The notes: generated by a model not told the origin, from the sequence alone. Shown: positions 55,118-63,752, counted from the first letter of the stretch. The stretch is 64,000 nt of DNA from Klenkia soli (GCF_900103975.1 NZ_FNIR01000011.1:1-64000); one strand, 5' to 3'. Made by a program: numbers and translations.

Positions 55118-55151
55118 GAACTGGACGTTACCCATGGGTAATGTCCAGTTC
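55118..55151. promoter_or_regulatory. 34-bp near-perfect palindrome upstream of the locus 2 repeat-protein genes
   Basis: The arms GAACTGGACGTTACCCA and TGGGTAATGTCCAGTTC pair at 16 of 17 positions; the one mismatch is a G-T pair. Centre between 55134 and 55135. It lies 43 bp before the Ala-Pro-Val repeat gene and 87 bp from the divergent GntR start. It is too long for a simple operator and has no loop, so it may bind a dimer of dimers or form a cruciform or RNA hairpin. Confidence 0.65.
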
Positions 55152-55193
55152 TGGGTAGCGCGCTCTCCGAGCTCGCACCTACCGTCGAGTGCG

Positions 55194-56294
55194 ATGGCGA
55201 TCACACGGGGGTGTGCGAGCGACCAGCAGGCCGAGCGCCGCTGGTCGTGGACCCGCCGTGCGCTGGCCACCCTCGGCATGGGGGTGGGTGCCTACGCAGC
55301 CATCGCCCTCGGCGCCGGTGCGGCCTCGGCCGACGAACCCCCGCCCGACGGCGGCGCGGTGGCCCAGGTCGTGGCCGGCGTCGGCGACACCGCCGCCGAG
55401 CTCGTCGCCCCGGTGACCGATGCCGCGGGGGCTCCGGCGCTCGACCCCGTCGCACAGCCCGTCGTCGCGGCCGTCGACCCGGTCGTGGCACCGGTCCTCG
55501 AGGCCGTCGAGCCGGTGACCCAGCCGGTGGTCGCCGCGGCGGAACCCGTCGTCGACCCGGTCGTGCACGACGTCGCCCAGCCGGTCGCGCAGGCCGTGGC
55601 AGCACCCGTCGTCGCCGACGTCGCGGCACCCGTGGCGGATGCGGTCCTCACGCCGGTCGTGTCGGCCGCGGCACCCGTGGTCGCCTCCGTCGTCGACGAC
55701 GTCATCGCCCCCGTGACCACCCCGGTGGTCGACGCGGTCGTGGCTCCGGTGGTCGCCGAGGTGGTGGCCCCGGTGACCACCCCGGTCGTCCGCGACGTCG
55801 TCGCCCCCGTCGTGGCCGGCGTCGTCGCACCGGTCACCACCCCAGTGGTCGACGAGGTCGTCGCACCGGTCGTCGACGCGCTCGTCCCGACCGTCGCACC
55901 CCCGGCCCAGGCGGCGCCGGTCCCGACGTCCCCGACCGGGACGACCCCGGCTGCGGACCCCGCGGCTGCCGCCCGGACCGCCGTCGTCGGGTCCGCCCCG
56001 GCCGCGCCGGCGAACGGGACCTCGGCGGACGTCGCCACCGCGGCCGCATCCGGCACCACGACCCCGGCCGCGCCCACCACCCCGGCCGGCTCCCCGCTGC
56101 CGGCCGTCCCTGCGGCACCGGCCGGTCAGGGCGGGTCGACCCCGGGCTCCGGCGGCGCCGGCCCGAACACCCTCGCCGACGCCACCTCCGCGGCGGGCCT
56201 CCAGCTCCCGGCCACGGCCGGTTCCCCGGCGACCTCGCCGGTGGCCCTGCTCGTCGACGGCACCGTCGCCGAGCCCTCGTTCTCCCCCGACTGA
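55194..56294 (+). CDS. Secreted Ala-Pro-Val repeat protein, locus 2
   Basis: A 366-residue exported protein paralogous to that at 45381. Signal peptide about residues 1-46 (RRALATLGMGVGAYAAIALG, cleaved after GAASA, then DEPP). Residues 70-235 are Val/Pro/Ala repeats, including three nearly exact 20-residue units at about 171-190, 191-210 and 211-230 built on VAPVTTPVVxxVVAPVV. A Pro/Thr/Ala/Gly-rich region follows, and the C-terminus is AEPSFSPD. No membrane anchor or sorting motif seen. Followed by the Gly/Asn repeat gene. Function unknown; matrix or envelope structural role is inferred. Confidence 0.8.
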   Translation: MAITRGCASDQQAERRWSWTRRALATLGMGVGAYAAIALGAGAASADEPPPDGGAVAQVVAGVGDTAAELVAPVTDAAGAPALDPVAQPVVAAVDPVVAPVLEAVEPVTQPVVAAAEPVVDPVVHDVAQPVAQAVAAPVVADVAAPVADAVLTPVVSAAAPVVASVVDDVIAPVTTPVVDAVVAPVVAEVVAPVTTPVVRDVVAPVVAGVVAPVTTPVVDEVVAPVVDALVPTVAPPAQAAPVPTSPTGTTPAADPAAAARTAVVGSAPAAPANGTSADVATAAASGTTTPAAPTTPAGSPLPAVPAAPAGQGGSTPGSGGAGPNTLADATSAAGLQLPATAGSPATSPVALLVDGTVAEPSFSPD

Positions 56295-56430
56295 CCTCCC
56301 CGCGGCCAGGCACCGGCGTCCGTCCAGGACCCGCCCCGGTCGTGACCCGTCCGCACCACCGCGTCCGGTCACCGACGACCGCCCGCGACCACACGGACAC
56401 CGCGCAGCAGCGCGGACGGAAGGACAGATC

Positions 56431-58782
56431 GTGAACCGACACATCCGCAACGGACTCACCGTTGCGACCATGACCGGCGGGATGTTCCTGCTGGGCCAGG
56501 CAGTGGCCAGCGCCGACGAGGGCAGCCATGCCCTCTCCCCGGTGACCGACGCAGTCTCCTCGGTGGTCGGTGGTGACGCCGCGGCCAACTCGGGCAACGA
56601 CGTCGACTCCGGTACGGCCACGGCCAACTCGGGCAACACGGCCGACGGCCAGGGCGGCGACGCCTCCGCCCAGGGCGGGAACGCCACCAACAACGGGGAC
56701 GCCACCGCCGGCAACGGCGGCAACGCCGCCAACAACGGCTCCACCGGGGGCAACGAGGCGACCGCCGACGCCGCCCCGCAGGAGCAGCAGACGACCTACG
56801 CGACCTCGTCCCACGAGGGCGGCCAGCAGGGCGGCGACTCCGCCGCCCACGCCGACGGCTCCTCCGGGGACGTCGACCAGGGCGCCGAGGCCGGCGACGG
56901 CGGATCGGTGGTCGGGTCGAACAACCCGACCGGCGGCTCCCCGCAGGGCGGCGACGCCTCCGGCACCGGCGGCAGCAACGACTCCGCCACGGGGGCGAAC
57001 TCCGGCAACGCGACCGGCTCCTCGTCCCAGGCCGAGGGCGGAGCGGCCGACTCGACCGCGAGCTCCGACAGCCAGGGCCAGGACGGCGGTCAGCAGTCCG
57101 CCGACAGCTCGGCCGAGGGCGGCGACGGGACGGCGAACTCGGGCAACACCGTCGACTCCGGTGACGCCACGGCCAACTCCAGCAACACCGCCGACGGCCG
57201 AGGTGGCGATGCCTCCGCCCAGGGCGGCAGCGCCACCAACGACGGGAACGCCACCGCCGGCGACGGCGGCAGCGCCACCAACAACGGCAGCACCGGCGGC
57301 AACGAGTCCCACGCCTACGCCTTCTCGCTGTTCGGTGATTCGAACGCCACCTCCGACGCCTCCTCAGGCGACGTCAACCAGGGCGCGCAGGGCGGCGACG
57401 GGGGCTCGGTCGAGCACTCGAACAACCCGCAGGGCGGCTCCCCGCAGGGTGGTGACGCCTCCGGCACCGGTGGTGGCAACCACTCCTCCACCGGCGCGAA
57501 CTCGGGCAACCTGACCGGGTCCGACTCGCAGGCCTCCGGCGGTGACGCCGACGGTTCGGCCGAGTCGGCCGACAGCTACGGCCGGCACGCCTCGGACGAG
57601 GGCAGCTCCTCGGCCGGGACCACCTCCCAGGGCGGTGACGGAACGGCGAACTCCGGCAACGACGTCGACTCCGGGGACGCCACAGCCAACTCCGGCAACA
57701 CCGCCGACGGCCGGGGTGGCAACGCCTCGGCCACCGGCGGCAACGCCACCAACAACGGCGACGCGGACGCCGGGGACGCCGGGAGTGCCACCAACAACGG
57801 CAGCACCGGCGGCAACCGGTCCTACTCGCTGTCCCTCGCGGTGTTCGGGGACTCGACCGCGAACTCCGACGCCTCGTCCGGGGACGTCAACCAGGGCGCT
57901 CGCGGTGGGGACGGCGGATCCGTCTCCGGATCCAACAACCCGACCGCCGGCTCGCCGCGCGGTGGGGACGCCTCGGGCACCGGGGGGCACAACTCCTCGA
58001 CCACCGGCGCCAACTCCGGCAACGCGACGGGCTCCTCGTCCGATGCGCACGGCGGCGACAGCACCGGCACCTCGAGCTCGACCAGCTCGCACCCCCGTGG
58101 GTGGGACAGCTGGGAAGCCCTGGGCGGCGGCGGATCCGACGACTGGTTCACCGGCGGCTCGTCCACCGGTGACGCCACCAGCACCGTGACCGGTGGGGAT
58201 GCCACGTCGAACTCCGGCAACGACGTCGACTCCGGTGACGCCACGGCCAACTCCGGCAACACCGCCGACGGCCAGGGCGGCGACGCCTCCGCCCAGGGCG
58301 GCAACGCCACCAACGACGGGAACGCCACCGCCGGCAACGGCGGCAGCGCCACCAACAACGGCACCAACGGTGGCAACACCGCTGAGTCCGAGGCCCGCAC
58401 CGAGTCCGACGAGGGCAACGGCGACCGGTCCGGCTGGGGTCACGACACCTGGGGTCACGACACCTGGGGCCACGACACCTGGGGTCACGACACCTGGGGC
58501 CACGACCAGGGCTCCGGGGACCAGCACAGCACCTCGGACGCCTCGTCCGGGGATGTGAACCAGGGCGCCGCCGGCGGCGACGCCGGCGCCGTCGAGCACA
58601 GCAACAACCCGATGGGCGGTTCGCCCCAGGGCGGGGACGCCTCCGGCACCGGTGGCAGCAACCACTCCGCCACCGGCGCGAACTCGGGCAACCTGACCGG
58701 CTCGAGCTCCGAGGCCACCGGCGGCGACGCCGACGGCTCGGCGTCGAGCTGGCTCGGCGAGCTGGTCGGGTCGCACCACTGA
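56431..58782 (+). CDS. Giant secreted Gly/Asn/Ser repeat protein
   Basis: A 783-residue exported low-complexity protein. Signal peptide about residues 1-28 (MNRHIRNGLTVATMTGG, cleaved after AVASA), related to that of the chaplin-like protein. Four long repeats of about 170-190 residues start near nucleotides 56571, 57120, 57630 and 58185. Each contains ANSGNDVDSGDATANSGN, then GGDASAQGGNATNNGDATAG, SSGDVNQGA, NNPxGGSPQGGDASGTGG and TGANSGN. A short WGHDT motif is repeated five times (58435-58506). No cysteines, no sorting signal. The regular Asn/Gly spacing suggests a beta-solenoid or a disordered, possibly glycosylated matrix. GTG start with GGAAGGA. Confidence 0.8.
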   Translation: MNRHIRNGLTVATMTGGMFLLGQAVASADEGSHALSPVTDAVSSVVGGDAAANSGNDVDSGTATANSGNTADGQGGDASAQGGNATNNGDATAGNGGNAANNGSTGGNEATADAAPQEQQTTYATSSHEGGQQGGDSAAHADGSSGDVDQGAEAGDGGSVVGSNNPTGGSPQGGDASGTGGSNDSATGANSGNATGSSSQAEGGAADSTASSDSQGQDGGQQSADSSAEGGDGTANSGNTVDSGDATANSSNTADGRGGDASAQGGSATNDGNATAGDGGSATNNGSTGGNESHAYAFSLFGDSNATSDASSGDVNQGAQGGDGGSVEHSNNPQGGSPQGGDASGTGGGNHSSTGANSGNLTGSDSQASGGDADGSAESADSYGRHASDEGSSSAGTTSQGGDGTANSGNDVDSGDATANSGNTADGRGGNASATGGNATNNGDADAGDAGSATNNGSTGGNRSYSLSLAVFGDSTANSDASSGDVNQGARGGDGGSVSGSNNPTAGSPRGGDASGTGGHNSSTTGANSGNATGSSSDAHGGDSTGTSSSTSSHPRGWDSWEALGGGGSDDWFTGGSSTGDATSTVTGGDATSNSGNDVDSGDATANSGNTADGQGGDASAQGGNATNDGNATAGNGGSATNNGTNGGNTAESEARTESDEGNGDRSGWGHDTWGHDTWGHDTWGHDTWGHDQGSGDQHSTSDASSGDVNQGAAGGDAGAVEHSNNPMGGSPQGGDASGTGGSNHSATGANSGNLTGSSSEATGGDADGSASSWLGELVGSHH
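58435..58506 (+). repeat. WGHDT pentapeptide tandem repeat in the giant repeat protein
   Basis: Five near-identical 15-bp units, GGTCACGACACCTGG with alternating GGT/GGC, encode WGHDT. The alternating third base shows that the array grew partly by duplication of a 30-bp pair. Confidence 0.8.
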
Positions 58783-58798
58783 TCCGGTAGCGCGCGCC

Positions 58799-58834
58799 AC
58801 GGTCGGGGCCCGTCACGGGGCGGACCCCGGCCGT
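58799..58834 (+). terminator. Terminator hairpin after the giant repeat gene
   Basis: Arms ACGGTCGGGG and CCCCGGCCGT pair at 9 of 10 positions with one wobble, and an inner CCG/CGG extends the stem. Seventeen bp after the stop. Confidence 0.6.
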
Positions 58835-58859
58835 CGGCGTGCCCGGTTACCGTGCCGGT

Positions 58860-59375
58860 GTGGCTGCCGAACCGACCCGTGAGCGCACCTACACGTGGGG
58901 CGACCCCTCGATCTCCGCCGCGGAGGTGATGACCAGCGCGGGCATCGACGTGCTGCGCGGCATCGCCGAGGGCCGTCTGCCGGCCGCCCCCATCGCGATG
59001 ACGCTGGGCATGGGGCTGGAGTCGGTCGAGCCGGGCAAGGTCGTGTTCACCCTCGAGCCGGCCGAGTTCCACTACAACCCCATCGGCTCGGTGCACGGCG
59101 GGGTCTACGCCACGATCCTGGACTCCGCGACCGGTTGCGCCGTCCACTCGATGCTCCCGGCCGGGGTCGGCTACACCAGCCTCGACCTCACGGTGAAGTT
59201 CCTCCGCGCGATGACCACCCGCACCGGCCTGGCCCGCTGCACCGGCACGGTCACCCACCTGGGCGGTCGCACGGCGCTGGCCGAGGCCCGGCTGACCGAC
59301 GCCGACGACCGGCTGCTGGCCACCGCCACGAGCTCGATCCTCGTCATGCGGCCCGAGCCCCGGGTGGTGCAGTGA
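58860..59375 (+). CDS. PaaI-type hotdog-fold thioesterase
   Basis: A 171-residue hotdog thioesterase. The conserved central helix region is NPIGSVHGGVYATILDSATG, with the HGG motif and acidic residue of the PaaI/4HBT group; YTSLDLTVKFLRAM and GRTALAEARL follow. Would hydrolyse acyl-CoA. GTG at 58860 chosen; GTG at 58839 possible. Its stop overlaps the next gene (GTGA). Confidence 0.9.
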   Translation: MAAEPTRERTYTWGDPSISAAEVMTSAGIDVLRGIAEGRLPAAPIAMTLGMGLESVEPGKVVFTLEPAEFHYNPIGSVHGGVYATILDSATGCAVHSMLPAGVGYTSLDLTVKFLRAMTTRTGLARCTGTVTHLGGRTALAEARLTDADDRLLATATSSILVMRPEPRVVQ

Positions 59376-59971
59376 CCGACGTCCGCCCGGCCCGCCGTCC
59401 CGACGTCCCCCGCATCTCGGCCACCCTGGCCCGCGCCTGGGCCGACTACCGGTGGTCGTCCTGGGCGCTGCCCGAGGACGGCCGGGCGCAGCGGCTGCAC
59501 CGGTGGTGCGAGCTGGCCGTGCTGCAGGGCCTCGACCAGGGCACCGACTCGGTCTGGACGACGGAGGACGGCGGCTGCGTGGCGGTCTGGGCCCCGCCGT
59601 CCCCACCTCCGGTCCCCGCCGACCTGCAGGCCGTGCTCGACCGCGACCTGCCCCGCATGCTGGGCAGCCGGCAGCCGGTGGTGCTGGCCAGCGAGCGGCT
59701 GGCCGAGCAGGGGCTGCCCGACGAGCCGCACTGGCGGCTGGTCGCGCTCGGCACCCTGGCCGAGCAGCGGCACGCGGGCCTGGCCGCCGCGGTCTGCCGG
59801 CCGGTGCTGGACCGGTGCGACGCCGAGGGGGTGCCGGCGGCGCTGACCGCCTACACCCGGCTGGCCGTCGAGTGGGGCCAGCGGCAGGGCTTCGCGGTCA
59901 CCCACGCCACCCGGACGGCGGTCGACCACGAGCTGCCCGCGTGGTGCATGGTCCGCCGTCCGGCTGGGTGA
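59372..59971 (+). CDS. GNAT-family N-acetyltransferase
   Basis: A 199-residue GNAT protein. It has the N-terminal RPARRPDVPRISATLARAW, the central WRLVALGTLAEQRHAGLAAAVCRPVL containing a degenerate acetyl-CoA loop (QRHAGLA), and the C-terminal GFAVTHATRT strand. Overlaps the thioesterase, suggesting a shared transcript. Substrate unknown. Confidence 0.85.
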   Translation: MTDVRPARRPDVPRISATLARAWADYRWSSWALPEDGRAQRLHRWCELAVLQGLDQGTDSVWTTEDGGCVAVWAPPSPPPVPADLQAVLDRDLPRMLGSRQPVVLASERLAEQGLPDEPHWRLVALGTLAEQRHAGLAAAVCRPVLDRCDAEGVPAALTAYTRLAVEWGQRQGFAVTHATRTAVDHELPAWCMVRRPAG

Positions 59972-59974
59972 CCC

Positions 59975-60733
59975 TCAGGCCCGCGGGCCGCCGGCGACGT
60001 AGATGACCTGGCCGGAGACGAAGCCGGCGCCCTCGCTGGTCAGGAACGACACGGTGTGCGCGATGTCCTCGGGCTGGCCGACCCGGGCCACCGGGATCTG
60101 CGACGCGGCGGCCTTCTTGAAGTCCTCGAACGGCATGCCCACGCGCTCGGCCGTGGCCGCGGTCATCTCGGTCTCGATGAACCCGGGGGCGATCGCGTTC
60201 GCGGTGACGTTGTAGCGGCCCAGCTCGATCGCCAGGGTCTTGGTGAAGCCCTGCATGCCGGCCTTGGCCGCGGAGTAGTTGACCTGGCCGCGGTTGCCCA
60301 GCGCCGAGACGCTGGACAGGTTCACGATCCGGCCCCACTCGGCGGTGACCATGTGCTTCTGGGCGGCCTTGCTCATGAGGAAGGCCCCGCGCAGGTGCAC
60401 GCCCATGACGGCGTCCCAGTCGGCGACGCTCATCTTGAACAGCAGGTTGTCCCGGGTGATGCCGGCGTTGTTGACCAGCACGGTCGGCCCGCCGAGCGCC
60501 TCGGCGACCCGGTCGACGGCCGCGGTCACGCTGGCCTCGTCGGACACGTCGGCGCCGACGGCGATCGCGTCGCCCCCGGCGGCCTTGATCGCGTCGACGG
60601 TGGCCCCGCAGGCGCCCTCGTCCAGGTCGAGCACCGCCACCGACATGCCGTCGGCGGCGAGCCGGGAGGCGATCGCCGCCCCGATCCCCCGGGCCGCGCC
60701 CGTCACGATCGCCGTCCGCTGTGCCTGCGCCAT
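59975..60733 (-). CDS. 3-oxoacyl-[ACP] reductase-type SDR (FabG-like)
   Basis: A 252-residue classical short-chain dehydrogenase. Cofactor loop TGAARGIGAAIASRL, NNAG motif in VLVNNAGITRDN, catalytic Ser in VNLSSVSALG and Tyr-x3-Lys in NYSAAKAGMQG. High similarity in pattern to FabG and PhaB reductases. ATG with AAGGAG. Divergent from the thiamine-type riboswitch unit. In acyl-CoA metabolism by family, exact substrate open. Confidence 0.92.
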   Translation of the reverse strand: MAQAQRTAIVTGAARGIGAAIASRLAADGMSVAVLDLDEGACGATVDAIKAAGGDAIAVGADVSDEASVTAAVDRVAEALGGPTVLVNNAGITRDNLLFKMSVADWDAVMGVHLRGAFLMSKAAQKHMVTAEWGRIVNLSSVSALGNRGQVNYSAAKAGMQGFTKTLAIELGRYNVTANAIAPGFIETEMTAATAERVGMPFEDFKKAAASQIPVARVGQPEDIAHTVSFLTSEGAGFVSGQVIYVAGGPRA

Positions 60734-60847
60734 CGCTGTGCTCCTTCGTTACCGATGAGTAGAACGTCTGCGGTGATCTCTACCAGCCGGGCCGCAGGAC
60801 GGCGCGGCGCGGGCGTGCGTACGATCTGCCGCACAACCGAACACACC

Positions 60848-60931
60848 GACAGGGGAGCGCCTCGGCGCTGAGAGTGCGGGCAACCGCAGACCCTCGAACC
60901 TGAACCGGGTCATGCCGGCGTAGGGAGTCTG
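60848..60931 (+). ncRNA. TPP riboswitch (THI element)
   Basis: The conserved core is readable in order: AGGGGAGC, GCTGAGAGTGCGG, CCGCAGACCCTCGAACCTG, AACCGGGTCATGCCGGCG and TAGGGAGTCTGGAG, ending 10 bp before the ykoE-like start. These are the CUGAGA and GACCCUU-AACCUG landmarks of TPP aptamers. It overlaps the ribosome binding region, so TPP probably blocks translation or transcription. A TACGAT -10-like element lies at 60820-60825. Confidence 0.93.
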
Positions 60932-60941
60932 GAGCAGCACC

Positions 60942-61523
60942 ATGTCCGTGCAGGACCGTTCCGCCACGACCACCCGGTGGCGCACCGTCGACATCGTCAC
61001 CACCGCCGTCCTCGGCGTGGCCTTCGGCGTCGTCTTCATCGTCTGGAACCTGGTCAACTCCGCCGTGGCGCTGGTGCCCCCGGTCGGCGGCATCATGAAC
61101 GGGGTCTACCTGCTGCCCGCGGTGGTCGCCGGCCTCCTGGTGCGCAAGCCCGGGGCAGCCACCTTCGCCTCGACGCTGGCCGCGGCGGTGAGCCTGCTGG
61201 CCTCGCCGTACGGCGGCATCATCGTGGTCTACGGCGTGGTGCAGGGCCTGGGCGGCGAGCTGGGCTTCGCCCTGACCCGCTACCGCAGCTTCGGCTGGGT
61301 CACCGCGGTGCTGGCCGCGGTCACCGCGGGGCTCGCCACCACGGTGCTGGACATGACGATCTACTACCCCGCGGTCGCCTTCTGGTCGGTGAAGGTGCCC
61401 TACGGGGTGCTCACCGTGCTGAGCAGCGTGCTGGTCGCCGGGGTGCTCGGCCTGCTCCTGGTGCGTGCGCTGGCCCGCACCGGTGCGCTCAGCGCCTTCG
61501 CGTCGGGGCGCAGCCGCGTCTGA
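60942..61523 (+). CDS. ykoE: ECF transporter S component, thiamine/HMP type (YkoE-like)
   Basis: A 193-residue substrate-binding membrane subunit of a group I ECF importer. Five or six helices; the family signature region is VFIVWNLVNSAVALVPPVGG, IMNGVYLLPAVVAGLLVRKPGAA and YGVVQGLGGELGFALTRYRSF. ATG directly after the TPP riboswitch, which implies a thiamine precursor (hydroxymethylpyrimidine) or thiamine as substrate. Overlaps the ATPase gene. Confidence 0.92.
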   Translation: MSVQDRSATTTRWRTVDIVTTAVLGVAFGVVFIVWNLVNSAVALVPPVGGIMNGVYLLPAVVAGLLVRKPGAATFASTLAAAVSLLASPYGGIIVVYGVVQGLGGELGFALTRYRSFGWVTAVLAAVTAGLATTVLDMTIYYPAVAFWSVKVPYGVLTVLSSVLVAGVLGLLLVRALARTGALSAFASGRSRV

Positions 61524-62994
61524 GCACGTCGGCCCGGCCCGGGTCACCGCGCGCGGGCTCGCCGTCCGGCACGCCTCGCGGCTGGCCTGGGCGCTGACCG
61601 CCGTCGACCTGGTGGTCGAGCCCGGCGAGCGGGTGCTGGTGACCGGTGCGTCGGGGGCCGGCAAGTCCACGCTGTTCGCCGTCCTCGCGGGCCTGCTGGA
61701 CCCCGAGGCCGCCGAGGTCACCGGCGAGCTCGCGGTCGACGGTGCCGACCCGCGGGCCGCCCGCGACCGCCTGGGCCTGCTCATGCAGGACCCCGACGCC
61801 CAGCTGGTGATGACCCGCGCCGGCGACGACGTCGCCTTCGGCCTGGAGAACGCCGGCCTGCCGCCCGCGGAGATCTGGCCCCGGGTCGACGCCGCGCTGG
61901 CCGCGGTCGGCTGGCGGTACGGCCGCGACCGGGCCACCCAGGCGCTGTCGGGCGGGGAGAAGCAGCGGCTGGTGCTGGCCGGGGCGCTGGCCAGGCGGCC
62001 GGGGTTGCTGCTGCTGGACGAGCCGACCGCCCAGCTCGACCCGGCCGGCGGGGACGTCGTCCGGGAGGCGGTCACCCGGGCCGTCGCCGGTCGGCGCACC
62101 ACGCTGCTGGTCGTCGACCACGACGCGGCGCCGTGGCTGCCGCTGGTCGACCGGGTGGTGGAGGTGCGCGACGGCGGGCTGGTCGAGCACCCGTCCGGCT
62201 GGCGCCCCACCCCCCGCACCGCCGGCCTGGCCCTCCCGGGCGGCTCCTCGCTGATCAGGTCACCTGATCACCGGGGTTCCGACCTCACCAACGGTGGTGC
62301 GGGTGGCGCACCGCTGATCAGGTCACCTGATCACCGTGGGGCGGCGGTCGTCGCCGACGGGGCCGGGTTCACCTACCGGGGGACGACGACGCCGGCGCTC
62401 GCCCCGGTGGACGTCGCCCTGCCGGCGGGCCGGGTGACCGCGGTGACCGGGTCCAACGGCACCGGGAAGTCCACGCTCGCCCTGCTGCTGGCCGGGCTGC
62501 GCGCCCCGGGCACCGGCACCGTGCTGGCGTCGGCCGAGCTCGCCGCGCGCGGGGAGCGCCGGCCGCACCGGTGGCGGGCCGGGGAGCTGGTCACCCGGAT
62601 CGGCAGCGTGTTCCAGCAGCCCGAGCACCAGTTCCTCACCGGCCGGCTGCGCGACGAGCTGGAGCTGGGCCCGCTGCGCAGCGGCAGCGGGTCGGCGGCG
62701 GCGCGGGCCGGGGCGGAGGAGCTGCTCGAGCGGCTGGGGCTGACCCCGTTCGCCGACGCCAACCCGTTCACGCTCTCGGGCGGCCAGCAGCGCCGGCTGT
62801 CGGTGGCCACGGCCCTGGCCACCGCGCCGCGGGTGCTCGTGCTGGACGAACCCACCTTCGGCCAGGACGCCGGCACCTGGCGCGAGCTGGTCACCCTGCT
62901 GGCCGAGCAGCGGGCCGCCGGGTGCGCGGTCTGCACGGTCACCCACGACCGCGACCTGGTCGCGGTGCTGGCAGATGCGGAGATCGCGCTGTGA
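61483..62994 (+). CDS. ykoD: ECF transporter fused double ATPase (YkoD-like)
   Basis: A protein of about 503 residues with two ATPase domains. Domain 1: Walker A GASGAGKS, signature ALSGGEKQR, Walker B LLLLDEPTAQLDP. Domain 2: Walker A GSNGTGKS, signature TLSGGQQRR, Walker B VLVLDEPTFGQD. The linker (about residues 250-290) contains LIRSPDHRG twice, encoded by two perfect 19-bp palindromes. No ideal start exists: GTG at 61483 or 61465, both inside ykoE. The stop overlaps the next gene (GTGA). Confidence 0.92.
   Translation: MRSAPSRRGAAASEHVGPARVTARGLAVRHASRLAWALTAVDLVVEPGERVLVTGASGAGKSTLFAVLAGLLDPEAAEVTGELAVDGADPRAARDRLGLLMQDPDAQLVMTRAGDDVAFGLENAGLPPAEIWPRVDAALAAVGWRYGRDRATQALSGGEKQRLVLAGALARRPGLLLLDEPTAQLDPAGGDVVREAVTRAVAGRRTTLLVVDHDAAPWLPLVDRVVEVRDGGLVEHPSGWRPTPRTAGLALPGGSSLIRSPDHRGSDLTNGGAGGAPLIRSPDHRGAAVVADGAGFTYRGTTTPALAPVDVALPAGRVTAVTGSNGTGKSTLALLLAGLRAPGTGTVLASAELAARGERRPHRWRAGELVTRIGSVFQQPEHQFLTGRLRDELELGPLRSGSGSAAARAGAEELLERLGLTPFADANPFTLSGGQQRRLSVATALATAPRVLVLDEPTFGQDAGTWRELVTLLAEQRAAGCAVCTVTHDRDLVAVLADAEIAL
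62252..62333. repeat. Duplicated 19-bp palindrome inside ykoD
   Basis: TGATCAGGTCACCTGATCA occurs perfectly at 62252-62270 and 62315-62333. Each is fully self-complementary about its centre. The spacing of 63 bp is 21 codons, so both copies read in the same frame as LIRSPDHR. The bases between differ. GTGATCAGGTCACC, close to one half plus the centre, also occurs at the start of the sugar-binding protein gene (10685-10698). Looks like a REP/BIME-like repeat tolerated in a linker. Confidence 0.8.
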
Positions 62995-63752
62995 CGGCGT
63001 CCCTGGCGCTGGGGCCGACCCCCGACGTCCCGCTGTCGCGGATCAACCCGTGCGCCCAGATCCTGGCCGCGGTGGTGGTCAGCGTCGTGCTGCTGGCCAC
63101 CCTGGACGTCGTCACCCCGGCCGTGGTCGTGGCCGCCGAGCTGTGCCTGCTGCCGGCGGCGGGGCTGACCGCGCCGCGCACGCTGCTGCTGCGCACCTGG
63201 CCGCTGCTGGTCGGCGGCGGCACGCTGGCCGTGGTCAACCTGGTGCTGGGCGACGCCGGGGCGCTGGGCGCGCTGGGCATCGCGCTGCGGGTGGTCGGGC
63301 TGGCCCTGCCCGGGGTGCTGCTGGTGGCCTCGACCGACCCGGTGCGGCTGGCCGACGCGCTCACCGTGCACTGGCGCTTCCCGCCGCGGGTGGCCGTCGG
63401 GTCGCTGGCCGCGCTGCGGCTGGTGCCGCTGCTGGTGACCGAGTTCGAGACCGTCCGGCTGGCCCGGCGCACCCGCGGGGTGGAGGCCGGGCGCAACCCG
63501 GTCGCCCGGGCCCGGTTGCTGGGCGGGGTGGCGTTCACCCTGCTGGTGGGCGCGGTGCGCCGGGCCGGCCGGCTGGCCACGGCGATGGATGCCCGCGGCT
63601 TCGACTCCGGGGTGCGCCGGACGAACGCCCGGGGCTCGGTGCTGCGGCGGCGGGACCACCTGTTCGTGGCCGGGTCGGTCGTCGTCGCCGCGGTGGCGGT
63701 GACCGCCAGCGTGCTGGCCGGCACCTGGGCCCCGCTCTTCGTCGGGGGCTGA
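62991..63752 (+). CDS. ykoC: ECF transporter T component (YkoC-like)
   Basis: A 253-residue EcfT membrane subunit coupling the ATPases to YkoE. Signature LSRINPCAQILAAVVVSV at the N-terminus, the coupling-helix motifs AMDARGFDSGVRRT and a preceding ARRTRGVEAGR, which dock into the ATPases. GTG overlaps the ATPase gene stop. Completes the YkoEDC importer. Confidence 0.92.
   Translation: MTASLALGPTPDVPLSRINPCAQILAAVVVSVVLLATLDVVTPAVVVAAELCLLPAAGLTAPRTLLLRTWPLLVGGGTLAVVNLVLGDAGALGALGIALRVVGLALPGVLLVASTDPVRLADALTVHWRFPPRVAVGSLAALRLVPLLVTEFETVRLARRTRGVEAGRNPVARARLLGGVAFTLLVGAVRRAGRLATAMDARGFDSGVRRTNARGSVLRRRDHLFVAGSVVVAAVAVTASVLAGTWAPLFVGG

Noticed and set aside
55179-56753. Long frames opposite the Ala-Pro-Val and Gly/Asn repeat genes
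   Set aside because: Repeat DNA gives open frames on every strand. Only the plus-strand frames have signal peptides, ribosome binding sites and matching paralogues.
58435-58506. A regulatory tandem repeat
   Set aside because: It is in frame within a coding sequence and encodes WGHDT five times.
56571-58745. A CRISPR-like or satellite array
   Set aside because: The repeats are imperfect, of unequal length, and kept in one reading frame with a signal peptide, so they are protein repeats. No spacer structure or cas gene.
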